Assembly (NCBI GenBank): GCA_017307785.1
Contig: JAFKGI010000034.1
Coordinates: 28,587 to 92,586, forward strand
Direction: 5' to 3'
DNA from: Vulcanimicrobiota bacterium
GTDB lineage: Bacteria; Vulcanimicrobiota; Xenobia; Xenobiales; JADMJV01
Length of the DNA stretch: 64,000 nt
Below the pieces are notes generated by a model that saw only the letters and a list, made by a program, of their open reading frames with translations, made no database searches and was not told the origin of the DNA. Below, in pieces: positions 8,909-16,979 of the stretch; position 1 is the stretch's first letter, and the number at the start of each line of letters is the position of its first letter. A program made the translations under genes and the position numbers.

Positions 8909-9915
8909 AGCTTTTCCCTCCGATGCAGTCGGTCATTGAAATAGACTTCGACTTCCGAGCCGGTCCAGCCGGCCACCATCAACTCCAGCCGATCCCCACC
9001 CACGGTCGCTCCGGAAAAAATTCGATCGGCACCGGCCTCCGAATTCAAGACCACGCTGACACGCTGGTTGCGGGTGCCACGTGGCACCGCGATCGACAGA
9101 CGTCGTTGCTTAAAGAGCTTGTCCTGAGAGGGACCCGCCGAGACCTGTAGTTCAACCTCACTGTGAAAGGCCACCTGGTCTCCCTTGCGCGGAACCTGAC
9201 CGACAATCTCGCCCCGTGGCGCGAAATCATTGAAAACCCAGACCACCGAACCCAGAGACAGGTGGGCCGACGTCAGCAAGTCCTCGACCCGATAGACAGG
9301 CTCCCCCTGCCAGTTCGGCATCCGGGTGGTGGCCGAACTGCTGCCCTTCTGCACCTGGAGATCGATCGCACGTCCTTTGGCGACCTTCTCCCCACCGGGC
9401 GGCCTCTGCTCGAGAATCTGCTCCGGCTCCCCCACCTTCTCTTCTTTAAAGGTGACCTTGCCCACTCTCAAGCGGTTGTTGGAAAGTAGAATGCGGGCCT
9501 CTCGCAAAGTCTTGCCCTTCAAGTCGGGCACATCGACCAACTCCGGCCCCAGACTGACCACCGCCATGATCTGACGCTCACGCCGCACCTTGCGACCCGC
9601 CGCCGGGTCCTGGGAAATGACCACCCCTTCGGGATGCGAGTTGGTGTGCCGGGACTCCTGAATCGCCAGCTTCAAGTGGACGTTCTCGAGAATCTCGTTG
9701 GCTTTGGCCAGATCCTTGCCGGTAATCACCGGCACATTCACCTCGTCGGGAATCTGAAAATACGATTGATAGACAGACAGACCGAAAACCGCGGCAAAGC
9801 TCCCCGTCATCACACAAACAAAGAGAAGAACCGCTATTTTAGACAAACTAAAAACCAGACTGTGGGTCTGTCGCTGCAAGCCAGCCGTGCCGGGCTCGTG
9901 ATCGAACTGGGGCAT
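8905..9915 (-). CDS. Membrane-anchored PASTA-domain protein
   Basis: The 336-residue protein has a short cytoplasmic N-terminus, one membrane helix at about residues 24-50 (IAVLLFVCVMTGSFAAVFGL) and then three PASTA domains. They begin near residues 58 (VNVPVITGKDLAKANEIL), 130 (VDVPDLKGKTLREARILL) and 200 (degenerate). A C-terminal beta domain follows at about 255-336. PASTA domains bind muropeptides or cell-wall material and usually sit on PrkC-type kinases or penicillin-binding proteins; here no kinase or transpeptidase domain is fused. An AAAGGAGG sequence lies just upstream of the ATG. It is coupled to rpe downstream. Confidence 0.85.
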   Translation of the reverse strand: MPQFDHEPGTAGLQRQTHSLVFSLSKIAVLLFVCVMTGSFAAVFGLSVYQSYFQIPDEVNVPVITGKDLAKANEILENVHLKLAIQESRHTNSHPEGVVISQDPAAGRKVRRERQIMAVVSLGPELVDVPDLKGKTLREARILLSNNRLRVGKVTFKEEKVGEPEQILEQRPPGGEKVAKGRAIDLQVQKGSSSATTRMPNWQGEPVYRVEDLLTSAHLSLGSVVWVFNDFAPRGEIVGQVPRKGDQVAFHSEVELQVSAGPSQDKLFKQRRLSIAVPRGTRNQRVSVVLNSEAGADRIFSGATVGGDRLELMVAGWTGSEVEVYFNDRLHRREKL

Positions 9916-9956
9916 TCCACCCCTCCTTTACGGACTTTTGCGTCAGTCTACCCCAG

Positions 9957-10937
9957 CTAGTACCGGATTAAGCAAGCTCCCAAAGAAACTCCGGCCGAGG
10001 TGCCCAGCAACATGGCCGTTTGCCCGCGGTGCAGCAAGCCTTCTTCTACGGCGAGATGCAGGGCCATGGGAATCGAGGCTGCCACCAAATTCCCCATGCG
10101 CTCGATCACCGAATAGAACTTCTCCTTTGGACAGCCAATCCGGTGACGCACCAGACGCATGGCACTGGGACTGGCCTGGTGAGGCAAAACCAGAGCCACT
10201 CGATCCCAGGTCAGACCGTTGCGACTCATCACGGCCTCCACCAGACCAGGCAGTCGCTCGGCCACCAACCGATAGAGTTCCTTACCGTTCATTTGAAAAA
10301 GAAACTCGCCAAAGCTACTCTCATCAAAGCAAGACGGGGGAAATTTACTTCCCCCTCCGGGTATCTGGCACCAGCTCCGACCTTCAGGAAAAGTGCGCAA
10401 ACAGGTATCCAACAGGGCGGAAGCCGGGTCGGCCTCCACCAGCACGGCCACTGCCCCATCGCCAAACAAAGCAGCCGCCTCCGGATGACGCCAATCCAGG
10501 CCCGGCGAAGTCACCTCACTGCAAAGAATGAGAGCTCTGCGATACTGCCCTAGAGCAAGGGCATTGGCCACCGTTTGACAGGCGACCACAAAAGAAAGAC
10601 AGGTGCTGTCCACATCAAAACTGGCCACCTCGGGGAACCAGTCCCCCATGTCGCGCAACAGTGTGGCGGCGCGATAAGGCAAGGGCTGCTGATAGGTGCC
10701 ACAAGCGGCCACTACCAGCTCAACGGACCGGGGGTCCACTCCGGCAACCTCGAGGGCCTGCGCCGTGGCGCGTCGAGCCAGAACAGCCGCGTCCTCGCCG
10801 CCTGAGCAATAGTGGCGAGCAACGACTCCCACGTGCCGACCAATCCAACCGGGCTCTAAGCCATGCTTCGATTCGAGCCAGCTAGAATCGACTACACGTT
10901 CAGGAAGAGCAATGCCTGTGGAAACAATGCGAAACAG
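9957..10937 (-). CDS. FabH-like 3-oxoacyl-ACP synthase III with a non-standard start
   Basis: KAS III-type thiolase-fold enzyme. The catalytic triad is present as Cys in DSTCLSFVVACQ, His in LVLPHQASPSAM and Asn in RMGNLVAAS. The first GTG (10832) would give only 291 residues and cut off the N-terminal strand. Reading upstream in frame restores a typical KAS III beginning (FRIVSTGIALPERVVDSSWL), running back to the TAG stop of the transglycosylase gene with no ATG, GTG or TTG. The best start is CTG at 10937, giving 326 residues, the normal family length. It may make acyl chains for lipids or a secondary product. The start codon is inferred; the extension is seen in sequence. Confidence 0.8.
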   Translation of the reverse strand: MFRIVSTGIALPERVVDSSWLESKHGLEPGWIGRHVGVVARHYCSGGEDAAVLARRATAQALEVAGVDPRSVELVVAACGTYQQPLPYRAATLLRDMGDWFPEVASFDVDSTCLSFVVACQTVANALALGQYRRALILCSEVTSPGLDWRHPEAAALFGDGAVAVLVEADPASALLDTCLRTFPEGRSWCQIPGGGSKFPPSCFDESSFGEFLFQMNGKELYRLVAERLPGLVEAVMSRNGLTWDRVALVLPHQASPSAMRLVRHRIGCPKEKFYSVIERMGNLVAASIPMALHLAVEEGLLHRGQTAMLLGTSAGVSLGACLIRY

Positions 10938-10943
10938 GCGGGA

Positions 10944-11684
10944 CTATCCGCCGAGACCGACGCCACTTTTCTTGCGCCTCTGGTTATACCGCCCACAGAT
11001 CAAGGACACGTAATTCTGAGTTTCGGCATAGGGCGGAATGCCTCCGCAACTGGCCACAGCGCCCGGACCGGCGTTGTAGGCCGCCAGCGCCAGACCCAAA
11101 TCCTGGAAACGCCGGAGTTGGGCAGCGATGTAACTGGTGCCTGCAGCGACATTCTGTTCAGCATCGTAAGGATCGGTGCAGCCCAACATGGCGGCCGTGC
11201 CCGGCATCAACTGCATCAGGCCCTGGGCGCCACTGTGCGAGGTCGCGTAAGGGTCGAAATTCGATTCTTGCTGCACGATCAACTCTACAATCAGAGGGTC
11301 GATACCGTTCTTCTTGGCCTCCCGCTCGATCAACGCGGCGATGTCAACCATGACTGGACGGCGCACAATCTGTCCGTTCTCATCGGTCACTTTTTGATAA
11401 GAGGTCACCATCCGGCGCCCACCCTTGTAACCGCTCTCATCAAAACTGAAAGCCTTGGGCGCGGGAGCCGAGGCCGACAGGCCCAGATCGGCGGCCTTGG
11501 GGGTGCTGCAGCGAATCACTCCACCGGAATTCACCACCGTGCGGCGATACTGCGCGGCACCGGCATTGGTGTAGCTGTGGACGGCCTCGCCCTGCGCGTA
11601 GTCGGTTCCGTTTCGGTAAACGCTCTGGGCCGAGGCCGAGGCGGTGAGCAAAGCGAGCAGGGTAAAAGAAGCCGGCAATTTCAT
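10944..11684 (-). CDS. Secreted SLT-type lytic transglycosylase
   Basis: The 246-residue product has a signal peptide (KLPASFTLLALLTASASAQ). The C-terminal transglycosylase domain, at about residues 125-235, shows the family motifs: catalytic Glu in IVQQESNFDPYATS, then SGAQGLMQLMPGTA, AGTSYIAAQL and LALAAYNAGPGAV. It cleaves peptidoglycan glycan strands in the periplasm. The frame stays open upstream, but the ATG at 11684 fits the signal peptide. It is divergent from the rhomboid gene (78 bp). Its TAG stop sits six bases before the proposed CTG start of the ketosynthase, in the same frame, so translation may be coupled. Confidence 0.85.
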   Translation of the reverse strand: MKLPASFTLLALLTASASAQSVYRNGTDYAQGEAVHSYTNAGAAQYRRTVVNSGGVIRCSTPKAADLGLSASAPAPKAFSFDESGYKGGRRMVTSYQKVTDENGQIVRRPVMVDIAALIEREAKKNGIDPLIVELIVQQESNFDPYATSHSGAQGLMQLMPGTAAMLGCTDPYDAEQNVAAGTSYIAAQLRRFQDLGLALAAYNAGPGAVASCGGIPPYAETQNYVSLICGRYNQRRKKSGVGLGG

Positions 11685-11762
11685 CTCCGGGAAATTGTTA
11701 GAAAAGGGAGCAATCTCCTGCTCAGCGTAACAAGGCAGCGTGAAAAGGAAGGTACGCCGATA

Positions 11763-12584
11763 ATGCAATGCCCGCGCTGTGAAGGAACGGGAGAGTGCTC
11801 CGAGTGCCACGGCCAGGGCTCCGTCACCTGCGTTAGCTGCGACGGAAGCGGCCAGCGCACCTCGAGTCGTGGCGCCACCTACCCCTGCCGCAACTGCCAG
11901 GGCACGGGAGCGGCCGCCTGCGCCCCCAAATGCGCCAGCTGCGAGGGCAGTGGCCAGATCACCGATGCTTTGCAGCGCAAGGTGCGCGATAAGTATGAGA
12001 CCAGGTTCGACCAGACTTTGCCCCGCACCGCGGTGACTTTCGCTCTGATATTCGCCTGCATCTTCCTCTACTGCCTGGGTGTCTTCAATCCCAAAGCGGA
12101 CAACTGGCTGGACGCCAACTGGAGCAACATCAGCAGCCTGTGGAGCACGCAACCCTGGCGCCTGCTCAGCTACGCCTTGATTCACGGTGGATTCATTCAT
12201 ATGGCCTGCAACATGTCCACCCTGATTCGCTACGGCCCCATCCTGGAAGGCCACTACGGCAGTCGACGCTACGCCCTCTCAATGATGCTGTGCATCCTGG
12301 GAGGCGGTCTGGTCAGTGCCCTGGGCCACCAGGCCATGTCGCAGAATGTCGTGAGCCTCGGAATGTCGGGCGGCATCTTCGGATTGTTCGGTATGCTGTT
12401 TGGAGCCTACCAACGCTACCGTATCTTCAACGGTCAGCAATTGCGCGAACAACTCACCTGGCTGGCCGTCTTCGCCAGCGTCACCCTGGCCTGGGGCGGG
12501 AACATCGACAACTGGTGTCATCTGGGAGGCTTCCTAGCCGGTTTCGCGTATGCTTGGTTCACTCGACGCCCGAGCGGGAGGTAA
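11763..12584 (+). CDS. Rhomboid intramembrane protease with DnaJ-type zinc finger
   Basis: The product is 273 residues from the ATG at 11763, preceded by AAGGAAGG. Residues 1-75 hold a DnaJ-like cysteine-rich domain with four or five CxxCxGxG motifs (CPRCEGTG, CSECHGQG, CVSCDGSG, CRNCQGTG, CASCEGSG). The rest is a six-helix rhomboid domain with HGGFIHMACNM, the catalytic Ser in SLGMSGGIFGLFG and the catalytic His in NWCHLGGFLAGF. It should cleave transmembrane substrates. The zinc finger replaces the usual cytoplasmic domain and might recruit substrate. The start of the next gene lies 2 bp after its stop, indicating an operon. Confidence 0.88.
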   Translation: MQCPRCEGTGECSECHGQGSVTCVSCDGSGQRTSSRGATYPCRNCQGTGAAACAPKCASCEGSGQITDALQRKVRDKYETRFDQTLPRTAVTFALIFACIFLYCLGVFNPKADNWLDANWSNISSLWSTQPWRLLSYALIHGGFIHMACNMSTLIRYGPILEGHYGSRRYALSMMLCILGGGLVSALGHQAMSQNVVSLGMSGGIFGLFGMLFGAYQRYRIFNGQQLREQLTWLAVFASVTLAWGGNIDNWCHLGGFLAGFAYAWFTRRPSGR

Positions 12585-12586
12585 AC

Positions 12587-13582
12587 ATGAATCGTGTTCT
12601 GACGGGTATTCTGGCAACCATGGTGACTACCATGGCGGTCGCCCAAGACAAAGTTGAATTAGCCAAGAACAATCCTGTGGCCATCATTTCTCTGGTCCAA
12701 GGGGACGTTCAAATCAAGCATCCGGACGGAGACTGGCAGCCTGCCTACTGGTTGACGCTGCTGCGTCCGGAAGATCAAATCAAGATGCCCGACAAGGGCA
12801 AGATTCTGGTGGACTTCTTCTCGGATGACCACCTGGAAGCGGTCGATGTCGGCACCGAGGCCAAGGTCGCCTTCAAAAGCCTGACCAAAATCCAGGGCAA
12901 CGGCGGAGTGCGACGCGAGCAGGCCCGAGACCGTGCCGTCGTCGAGATCCCCATCCCCTATATGTTGGAGCGCAAACTGTCGGCCAAGGATCTGGCGCCC
13001 GCCAGTGAGCCCGACGCAATGGACAAGGAGAAAGTCTACCTGGCCGCCGCCGTCTGGCCGGAAGCCTTTCCTCCCGTGTGGCAGTGGAGGAACACCAATG
13101 CCAAGCAGTACCGGCTTCAACTCTTCAACGAATGGGACGAGGTCATTTACGAGACCAAGACGCCCCAGAACCGCTTTAAGTTCCCCTACAACGGGCCGTT
13201 CCAGCTGGCCAAGAACAGTCAGTATCTGTGGCAGGTGCTGGACCCGAACGACCAGATTCTGGTGCGCAAATACGCTTTTACGCTTTTGACCACTCTGCAT
13301 GCTCGAGAATTAGAGCGAAACGAGAAGCGATTCGAGGCTGCCCAAAAAGCCGGCAAGGCCCAGCAAAATCACTACACCGATATGTTCATTCTCTACAACA
13401 ATCGCAAGCTGATTGACCGCTCGCTGGGGCTGCTGCTGCAGATGTCCAAGAAGGACCCGGAGAACCCGATGATCTACCGCGCACTGGCTCGCGTCTACCT
13501 GGCGAAGGGCTGTCCAGCTCACGCTCAACAGGCGCTGGATCGCGAACTCCAGCTCAACGGAGTCGATCCCCTGGGAGACTGA
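12587..13582 (+). CDS. Exported FecR-like domain protein
   Basis: The 331-residue product starts at ATG 12587, with GGGAGG inside the end of the rhomboid gene. It has a signal peptide (NRVLTGILATMVTTMAVAQ). Residues 30-110 resemble a FecR domain (ISLVQGDVQIKHPDGDW, LLRPEDQIKMPDKGKILVDF). The middle holds a beta region, with WPEAFPPVWQWRNTNAKQYR resembling a fibronectin-like strand pattern. The last 80 residues are helical and TPR-like. FecR domains usually sense or hold assembly partners in the periplasm; the role here is unknown. It is the second gene of a rhomboid operon ending at a strong hairpin terminator. Confidence 0.7.
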   Translation: MNRVLTGILATMVTTMAVAQDKVELAKNNPVAIISLVQGDVQIKHPDGDWQPAYWLTLLRPEDQIKMPDKGKILVDFFSDDHLEAVDVGTEAKVAFKSLTKIQGNGGVRREQARDRAVVEIPIPYMLERKLSAKDLAPASEPDAMDKEKVYLAAAVWPEAFPPVWQWRNTNAKQYRLQLFNEWDEVIYETKTPQNRFKFPYNGPFQLAKNSQYLWQVLDPNDQILVRKYAFTLLTTLHARELERNEKRFEAAQKAGKAQQNHYTDMFILYNNRKLIDRSLGLLLQMSKKDPENPMIYRALARVYLAKGCPAHAQQALDRELQLNGVDPLGD

Positions 13583-13597
13583 ACCGAACGGAGAAGC

Positions 13598-13632
13598 AAA
13601 AAAGAGCCACCGTCGCCGGTGGCTCTTTTTTT
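13598..13632. terminator. Bidirectional rho-independent terminator
   Basis: A perfect stem (GAGCCACCG / CGGTGGCTC) with a TCGC loop is flanked by an A6 run on the left and a T7 run on the right. It can stop transcription from both convergent genes, ending at 13582 and 13648. Confidence 0.95.
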
Positions 13633-13647
13633 GGGAAAGAACGAACC

Positions 13648-14718
13648 TTACTTGGTGTTGTTCAGCTTGATGGAAGCGTTGATGTTACCGATCGGCATCG
13701 AGTTTCCGCTCGGATGACGCCAGGTCTCCGTGAACGTCCAACTGGCGCCAGGAGCAATCGAGGGGCCGTTAACCGACTTGGTAAACCAGGTGCTGCTCGA
13801 GCTGTTTCCATTGTCGGTGACCGAACCGCTGCGGCTCGGGCCCGTCAGTGTCAGGGTCCCGGAAACCGATTTGGACGGAGCGTTGCCGACATTGCGAACT
13901 TCGCACTGCATCGTGACGGTGCCAACCATTGGATTGGGAGTCACATTGACCGGAAGAGCCTCGAGGCTGGCTTCTTTTTTCTCCTCGGGCTTCTTCTCAT
14001 CTTTCTTCTCGTCAGACTTGGGGTCGGCGGGAGCAGCAGGCTGAGTGGAAGCGGTTTCTTCAGGCTTCTTCTTGCCCTTGGAGTCTTTGCTATCCTTCGA
14101 ATCCTTGCTGTCTTTCGCGTCTTTGGCTTCGCCCGTATCTGCAGCCTCCTTGCCTTCTTCCGCAGGCTTGCCGGCATCACCAGACTTACTGGCCTCAGCA
14201 TCCTTCTCGCGCTTCTCTTTCAACTCGGCGGCTTTGCGCGTCCAGGCCTCTTCCTTTTCCTTCTGAGCAGCAGCGAACTGAGCCTGGACTTCGCTCACCT
14301 GCTTCTTCTCGGCATCGGTGGACAGTCGAGCCTTGTTGACGTCGACGATTCCCAGGGAGGCATTGGAAGCAACCGAGTAGTTGGCTAACTTGGCCAGCGG
14401 GCGGAGGGACACATAGGTCGCGCCTCCACGAGGGCTGCCTTCCAACTGAACTTCACTGCTGCCGTAGCGATAGGTCAAGGTTCCGGTCTTCAGAGCGGGA
14501 TTGGCGGCGGGCTTGTCGGTCAGAGTGACCACATTGCCGTCGACCGTCCAGTTCAGGCCGAGTGCACGCAAGAAGGCTTCAGCACCAACCATGGCCTCGC
14601 CCCCGGCCTTGACCACCTGGGTGAAGGGACGATTCCGCACGTAGTAGTTCTCAGCGGGTGCGGCGTTGCTCATCAAAATGGCTCCGCTCGCGATCGCGAG
14701 TAAAACTTTCTTGTTCAT
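13648..14718 (-). CDS. Secreted copper-amine-oxidase-N-like protein with charged repeat region
   Basis: The 356-residue protein has a signal peptide (MNKKVLLAIASGAILMSNAA). The copper-amine-oxidase N-terminal-like beta domain covers about 25-130 (GAEAFLRALGLNWTVDGNVV, GATYVSLRPLAKLANYSV). A long Lys/Glu/Asp-rich low-complexity region follows at 130-255, including a run of D-S-K triplets. A C-terminal beta domain (about 260-356: NPMVGTVTMQCEVRNVGNAP, GASWTFTETW) resembles FxLYD or Ig-like folds. No enzyme residues are visible; it is probably a wall-associated or periplasmic structural protein. It lies 92 bp after the TPR-FHA gene on the same strand, so it may or may not be part of that operon. 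Confidence 0.7.
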   Translation of the reverse strand: MNKKVLLAIASGAILMSNAAPAENYYVRNRPFTQVVKAGGEAMVGAEAFLRALGLNWTVDGNVVTLTDKPAANPALKTGTLTYRYGSSEVQLEGSPRGGATYVSLRPLAKLANYSVASNASLGIVDVNKARLSTDAEKKQVSEVQAQFAAAQKEKEEAWTRKAAELKEKREKDAEASKSGDAGKPAEEGKEAADTGEAKDAKDSKDSKDSKDSKGKKKPEETASTQPAAPADPKSDEKKDEKKPEEKKEASLEALPVNVTPNPMVGTVTMQCEVRNVGNAPSKSVSGTLTLTGPSRSGSVTDNGNSSSSTWFTKSVNGPSIAPGASWTFTETWRHPSGNSMPIGNINASIKLNNTK

Positions 14719-14810
14719 TGGATAAAACTCTCCCTAATGATCTTGGCTGACAGCCGGTTCTCGAAAAAACCTTCGGCTCCTGGTTACCCCTTTTAGCCGG
14801 CCGAAAAACA

Positions 14811-16199
14811 CTATCGGACCTCGAAGCGGTGCTCACCAACCTCAATAATATCGCCACGATGGAGCTCTACCATGCGACGAATGCGATGCCTGTTCACCCA
14901 GGTACCGTTGGTCGAGCCCAAATCTTCGACCCAGTAATCTCCATCCGCTTTGGTGACCCGGGCGTGCTGCCGCGAAGCGGCCGTGTCGTTGGGCAAGCTC
15001 ACATCCGCCTCACGACCGATGGTAAAAGGAGCGGTGCTCAGCGAGACTTCGATGCCTTTCTCGGAACACACCAAGCGACTGGCCGAACCACCGGCGTCAA
15101 TCACGCTAACAGGGTTCGCTGGCGGCTCCGGATCAGCCACCTTCAGCCGGGGCTTCTCCTCGACCACGACTTCGGGCTCCGGTTCCGGTACAGGCTCGGG
15201 GGTCTGCAAACCCCAGCGCTGCTCGAAGGAAACATAGCGTGGCGACTTCAGGCGCAGAGCTGCGAGCTCGGCCTCCGCCTCGCGAGTCGAGCCCGCCAGA
15301 CTGGTCGCGTTGGCCAATCCTACTCGCAGATCATTGGCCAACGTGGCATCAAGGTCCTGACGCAACAACGCCTTCTTGAAGAGGTCGCGAGCCGTAGACG
15401 GATCGCCTAGACGAGCGCAGCTCAGGCCCAACAAAAGCAGCCCGGCCAGATGCACGTTCGAATCCGCCAGACTCTTCTGCAGTAGATGGAAGACTTCTCG
15501 GTCCAGGCCCAGACGGTAGCGCATGAGGCCGGCGAAAAACTGGCCCGTCGGTTCGCCGGGAACCAGTTCCAGCAGCTGATCCAGGGTATGGAGAGCTTCT
15601 TCCGGACTTCGATGAAACTGCGACAACGCCAGCGCCACGGTCAGACCAATCAGGTCCGGCCCCAGCGCAAAAGCGCTGAAATCAGTCAACGACAAGGTGA
15701 TGTGAAAAGTCGGACACCAGCGTTTCAAACCACGCCCCAGCCCCTGCTGAGCCATCAATGCGGTGTGGAAATGACGAGACGCCTCCTCAGCCTGCCCGTC
15801 ATCCAGCAAGAGCGCACCGAGCACAAAATAGGCATCGGTCACGTGAATTTTCGATTCACTGCGACGCGCGGCCTCGCGGAGCGAGTCGATGGCCTGGGCA
15901 GTGCGGCCCTGCAGCATAAACCGCAGGCCCTCGATAAACTCCTTCTCGCCCGCGGTCATCGTCAGGCCCTTGAGCAGGTTCACATTGAGTCGAGAACTGG
16001 ACTGAGTCTCCAGCCAGCGCACCCTGGGCGCCAGGGGCGCGGATGGGGGCTGGGGAAGATGATACAGACCGGTCTCGATGATCTGGGTGTGATCCTCAGC
16101 GCCCTTGACCACTTTGGCGACCTCGTCGACGCTGCGTCCGACCAGTTTCCCGGCCAGGCCCAGTCCCCCGGTGAGAGCCTTGAAAACTTCGCGTTCCAC
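14811..16199 (-). CDS. TPR-FHA domain protein
   Basis: The 462-residue protein starts at GTG 16199. An unassigned N-terminus of about 80 residues is followed by TPR-like helical repeats (about 85-320: YFVLGALLLDDGQAEEASRHF). A Pro/Glu linker (PEPVPEPEPEVVVEEKPR) leads to a C-terminal FHA domain (about 375-462) with FTIGREADVSLP, SRQHARV and DLGSTNGTWVN. These are the Arg, Ser, His and Asn that bind phosphothreonine. It is probably a reader of the nearby Ser/Thr kinase. The start shares one base with the stop of the upstream zinc-ribbon FHA gene. Confidence 0.85.
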   Translation of the reverse strand: MEREVFKALTGGLGLAGKLVGRSVDEVAKVVKGAEDHTQIIETGLYHLPQPPSAPLAPRVRWLETQSSSRLNVNLLKGLTMTAGEKEFIEGLRFMLQGRTAQAIDSLREAARRSESKIHVTDAYFVLGALLLDDGQAEEASRHFHTALMAQQGLGRGLKRWCPTFHITLSLTDFSAFALGPDLIGLTVALALSQFHRSPEEALHTLDQLLELVPGEPTGQFFAGLMRYRLGLDREVFHLLQKSLADSNVHLAGLLLLGLSCARLGDPSTARDLFKKALLRQDLDATLANDLRVGLANATSLAGSTREAEAELAALRLKSPRYVSFEQRWGLQTPEPVPEPEPEVVVEEKPRLKVADPEPPANPVSVIDAGGSASRLVCSEKGIEVSLSTAPFTIGREADVSLPNDTAASRQHARVTKADGDYWVEDLGSTNGTWVNRHRIRRMVELHRGDIIEVGEHRFEVR

Positions 16200-16963
16200 T
16201 AGCTTAGGCGCACGACCATTTCCGTTTTACCAAGACGCAAGCTGATGCCCTCGCCGAGTGGTTGTTGGATATGAGCCTGCAACTTGTTGCCGTTGACCCA
16301 GGAGCCGTTGGAACTCCCCAGGTCTTCGTAAACATAGCCGGTCTCGTGACGCGTAATCCGGCCGTGGCGACGACTGATGTAAGAATCAGTATCGTAGTCG
16401 GTCAGGTCGACCTCAGGGAAAATTCCGTCAACCGGACTGCGACGTCCCAATAGAATGGTGTCCTTTTCCAGGGGAAATTCCCGACCACTGGTGTGAATGA
16501 GGCGCGGGCGTGACGTATGAGCCACGGGGGGCGCCGTCACGGCCGGAGTGGCTACCGGCACTGCGTCATAATGGACGGGCGGGGAAACGGCGGCTCCGGT
16601 GGAGGGCGCGTCACTCAAAGAGGCGCCACAATCCTCGCAGAAGGCCACACCCGGGAGATTCTGGGCACCGCAGGCAGGACAAGCGGTCGGACCCGCGGCC
16701 GGAGCAGCCGGAGCAGGGTCAGCCGGGACCGGTGGAGGGGTCGGAATCGGCTGGGGGGCTTCGAAGGCCTCGACCGGAGGAGCCGCAACCTCAACAGGCG
16801 CAACCGGGGTAGGCACCGGAGCGACCGACACGGGGGTGGGAGCTACCGAAGACTGAGAGGCCTCCTGCGTGGGCTGGGCGGCTGCCATAGGCAGACGAGC
16901 GCCACAATCTTCGCAGTAAGCGGCGCCTTCCAGGTTGTCCGCGCCACAAACGTTACATCGCAT
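16199..16963 (-). CDS. Double zinc-ribbon FHA protein
   Basis: The 254-residue protein has two four-Cys ribbons, at residues 3-22 (CNVCG...YCEDCGA) and about 94-113 (CPACG...FCEDCGA), separated by a Pro/Ala/Val-rich linker. A C-terminal FHA domain covers about 165-254 (ILLGRRSPVDGIFP, SRRHGRI, DLGSSNGSWVN). FHA domains bind phosphothreonine peptides. The ribbons closely match the one at the start of the PP2C fusion protein in the same cluster. It lies 16 bp downstream of the VWA gene and overlaps the next FHA gene by one base. It is probably a phospho-dependent adaptor of this signalling module. Confidence 0.87.
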   Translation of the reverse strand: MRCNVCGADNLEGAAYCEDCGARLPMAAAQPTQEASQSSVAPTPVSVAPVPTPVAPVEVAAPPVEAFEAPQPIPTPPPVPADPAPAAPAAGPTACPACGAQNLPGVAFCEDCGASLSDAPSTGAAVSPPVHYDAVPVATPAVTAPPVAHTSRPRLIHTSGREFPLEKDTILLGRRSPVDGIFPEVDLTDYDTDSYISRRHGRITRHETGYVYEDLGSSNGSWVNGNKLQAHIQQPLGEGISLRLGKTEMVVRLS

Positions 16964-16979
16964 TAGCTAGTTCTCTCCT

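Noticed and set aside
10863..11762. In-frame open reading upstream of the rhomboid gene
   Set aside because: It is antisense to the transglycosylase; the zinc finger begins at the ATG with a good ribosome-binding site, and the upstream residues look like random sequence.
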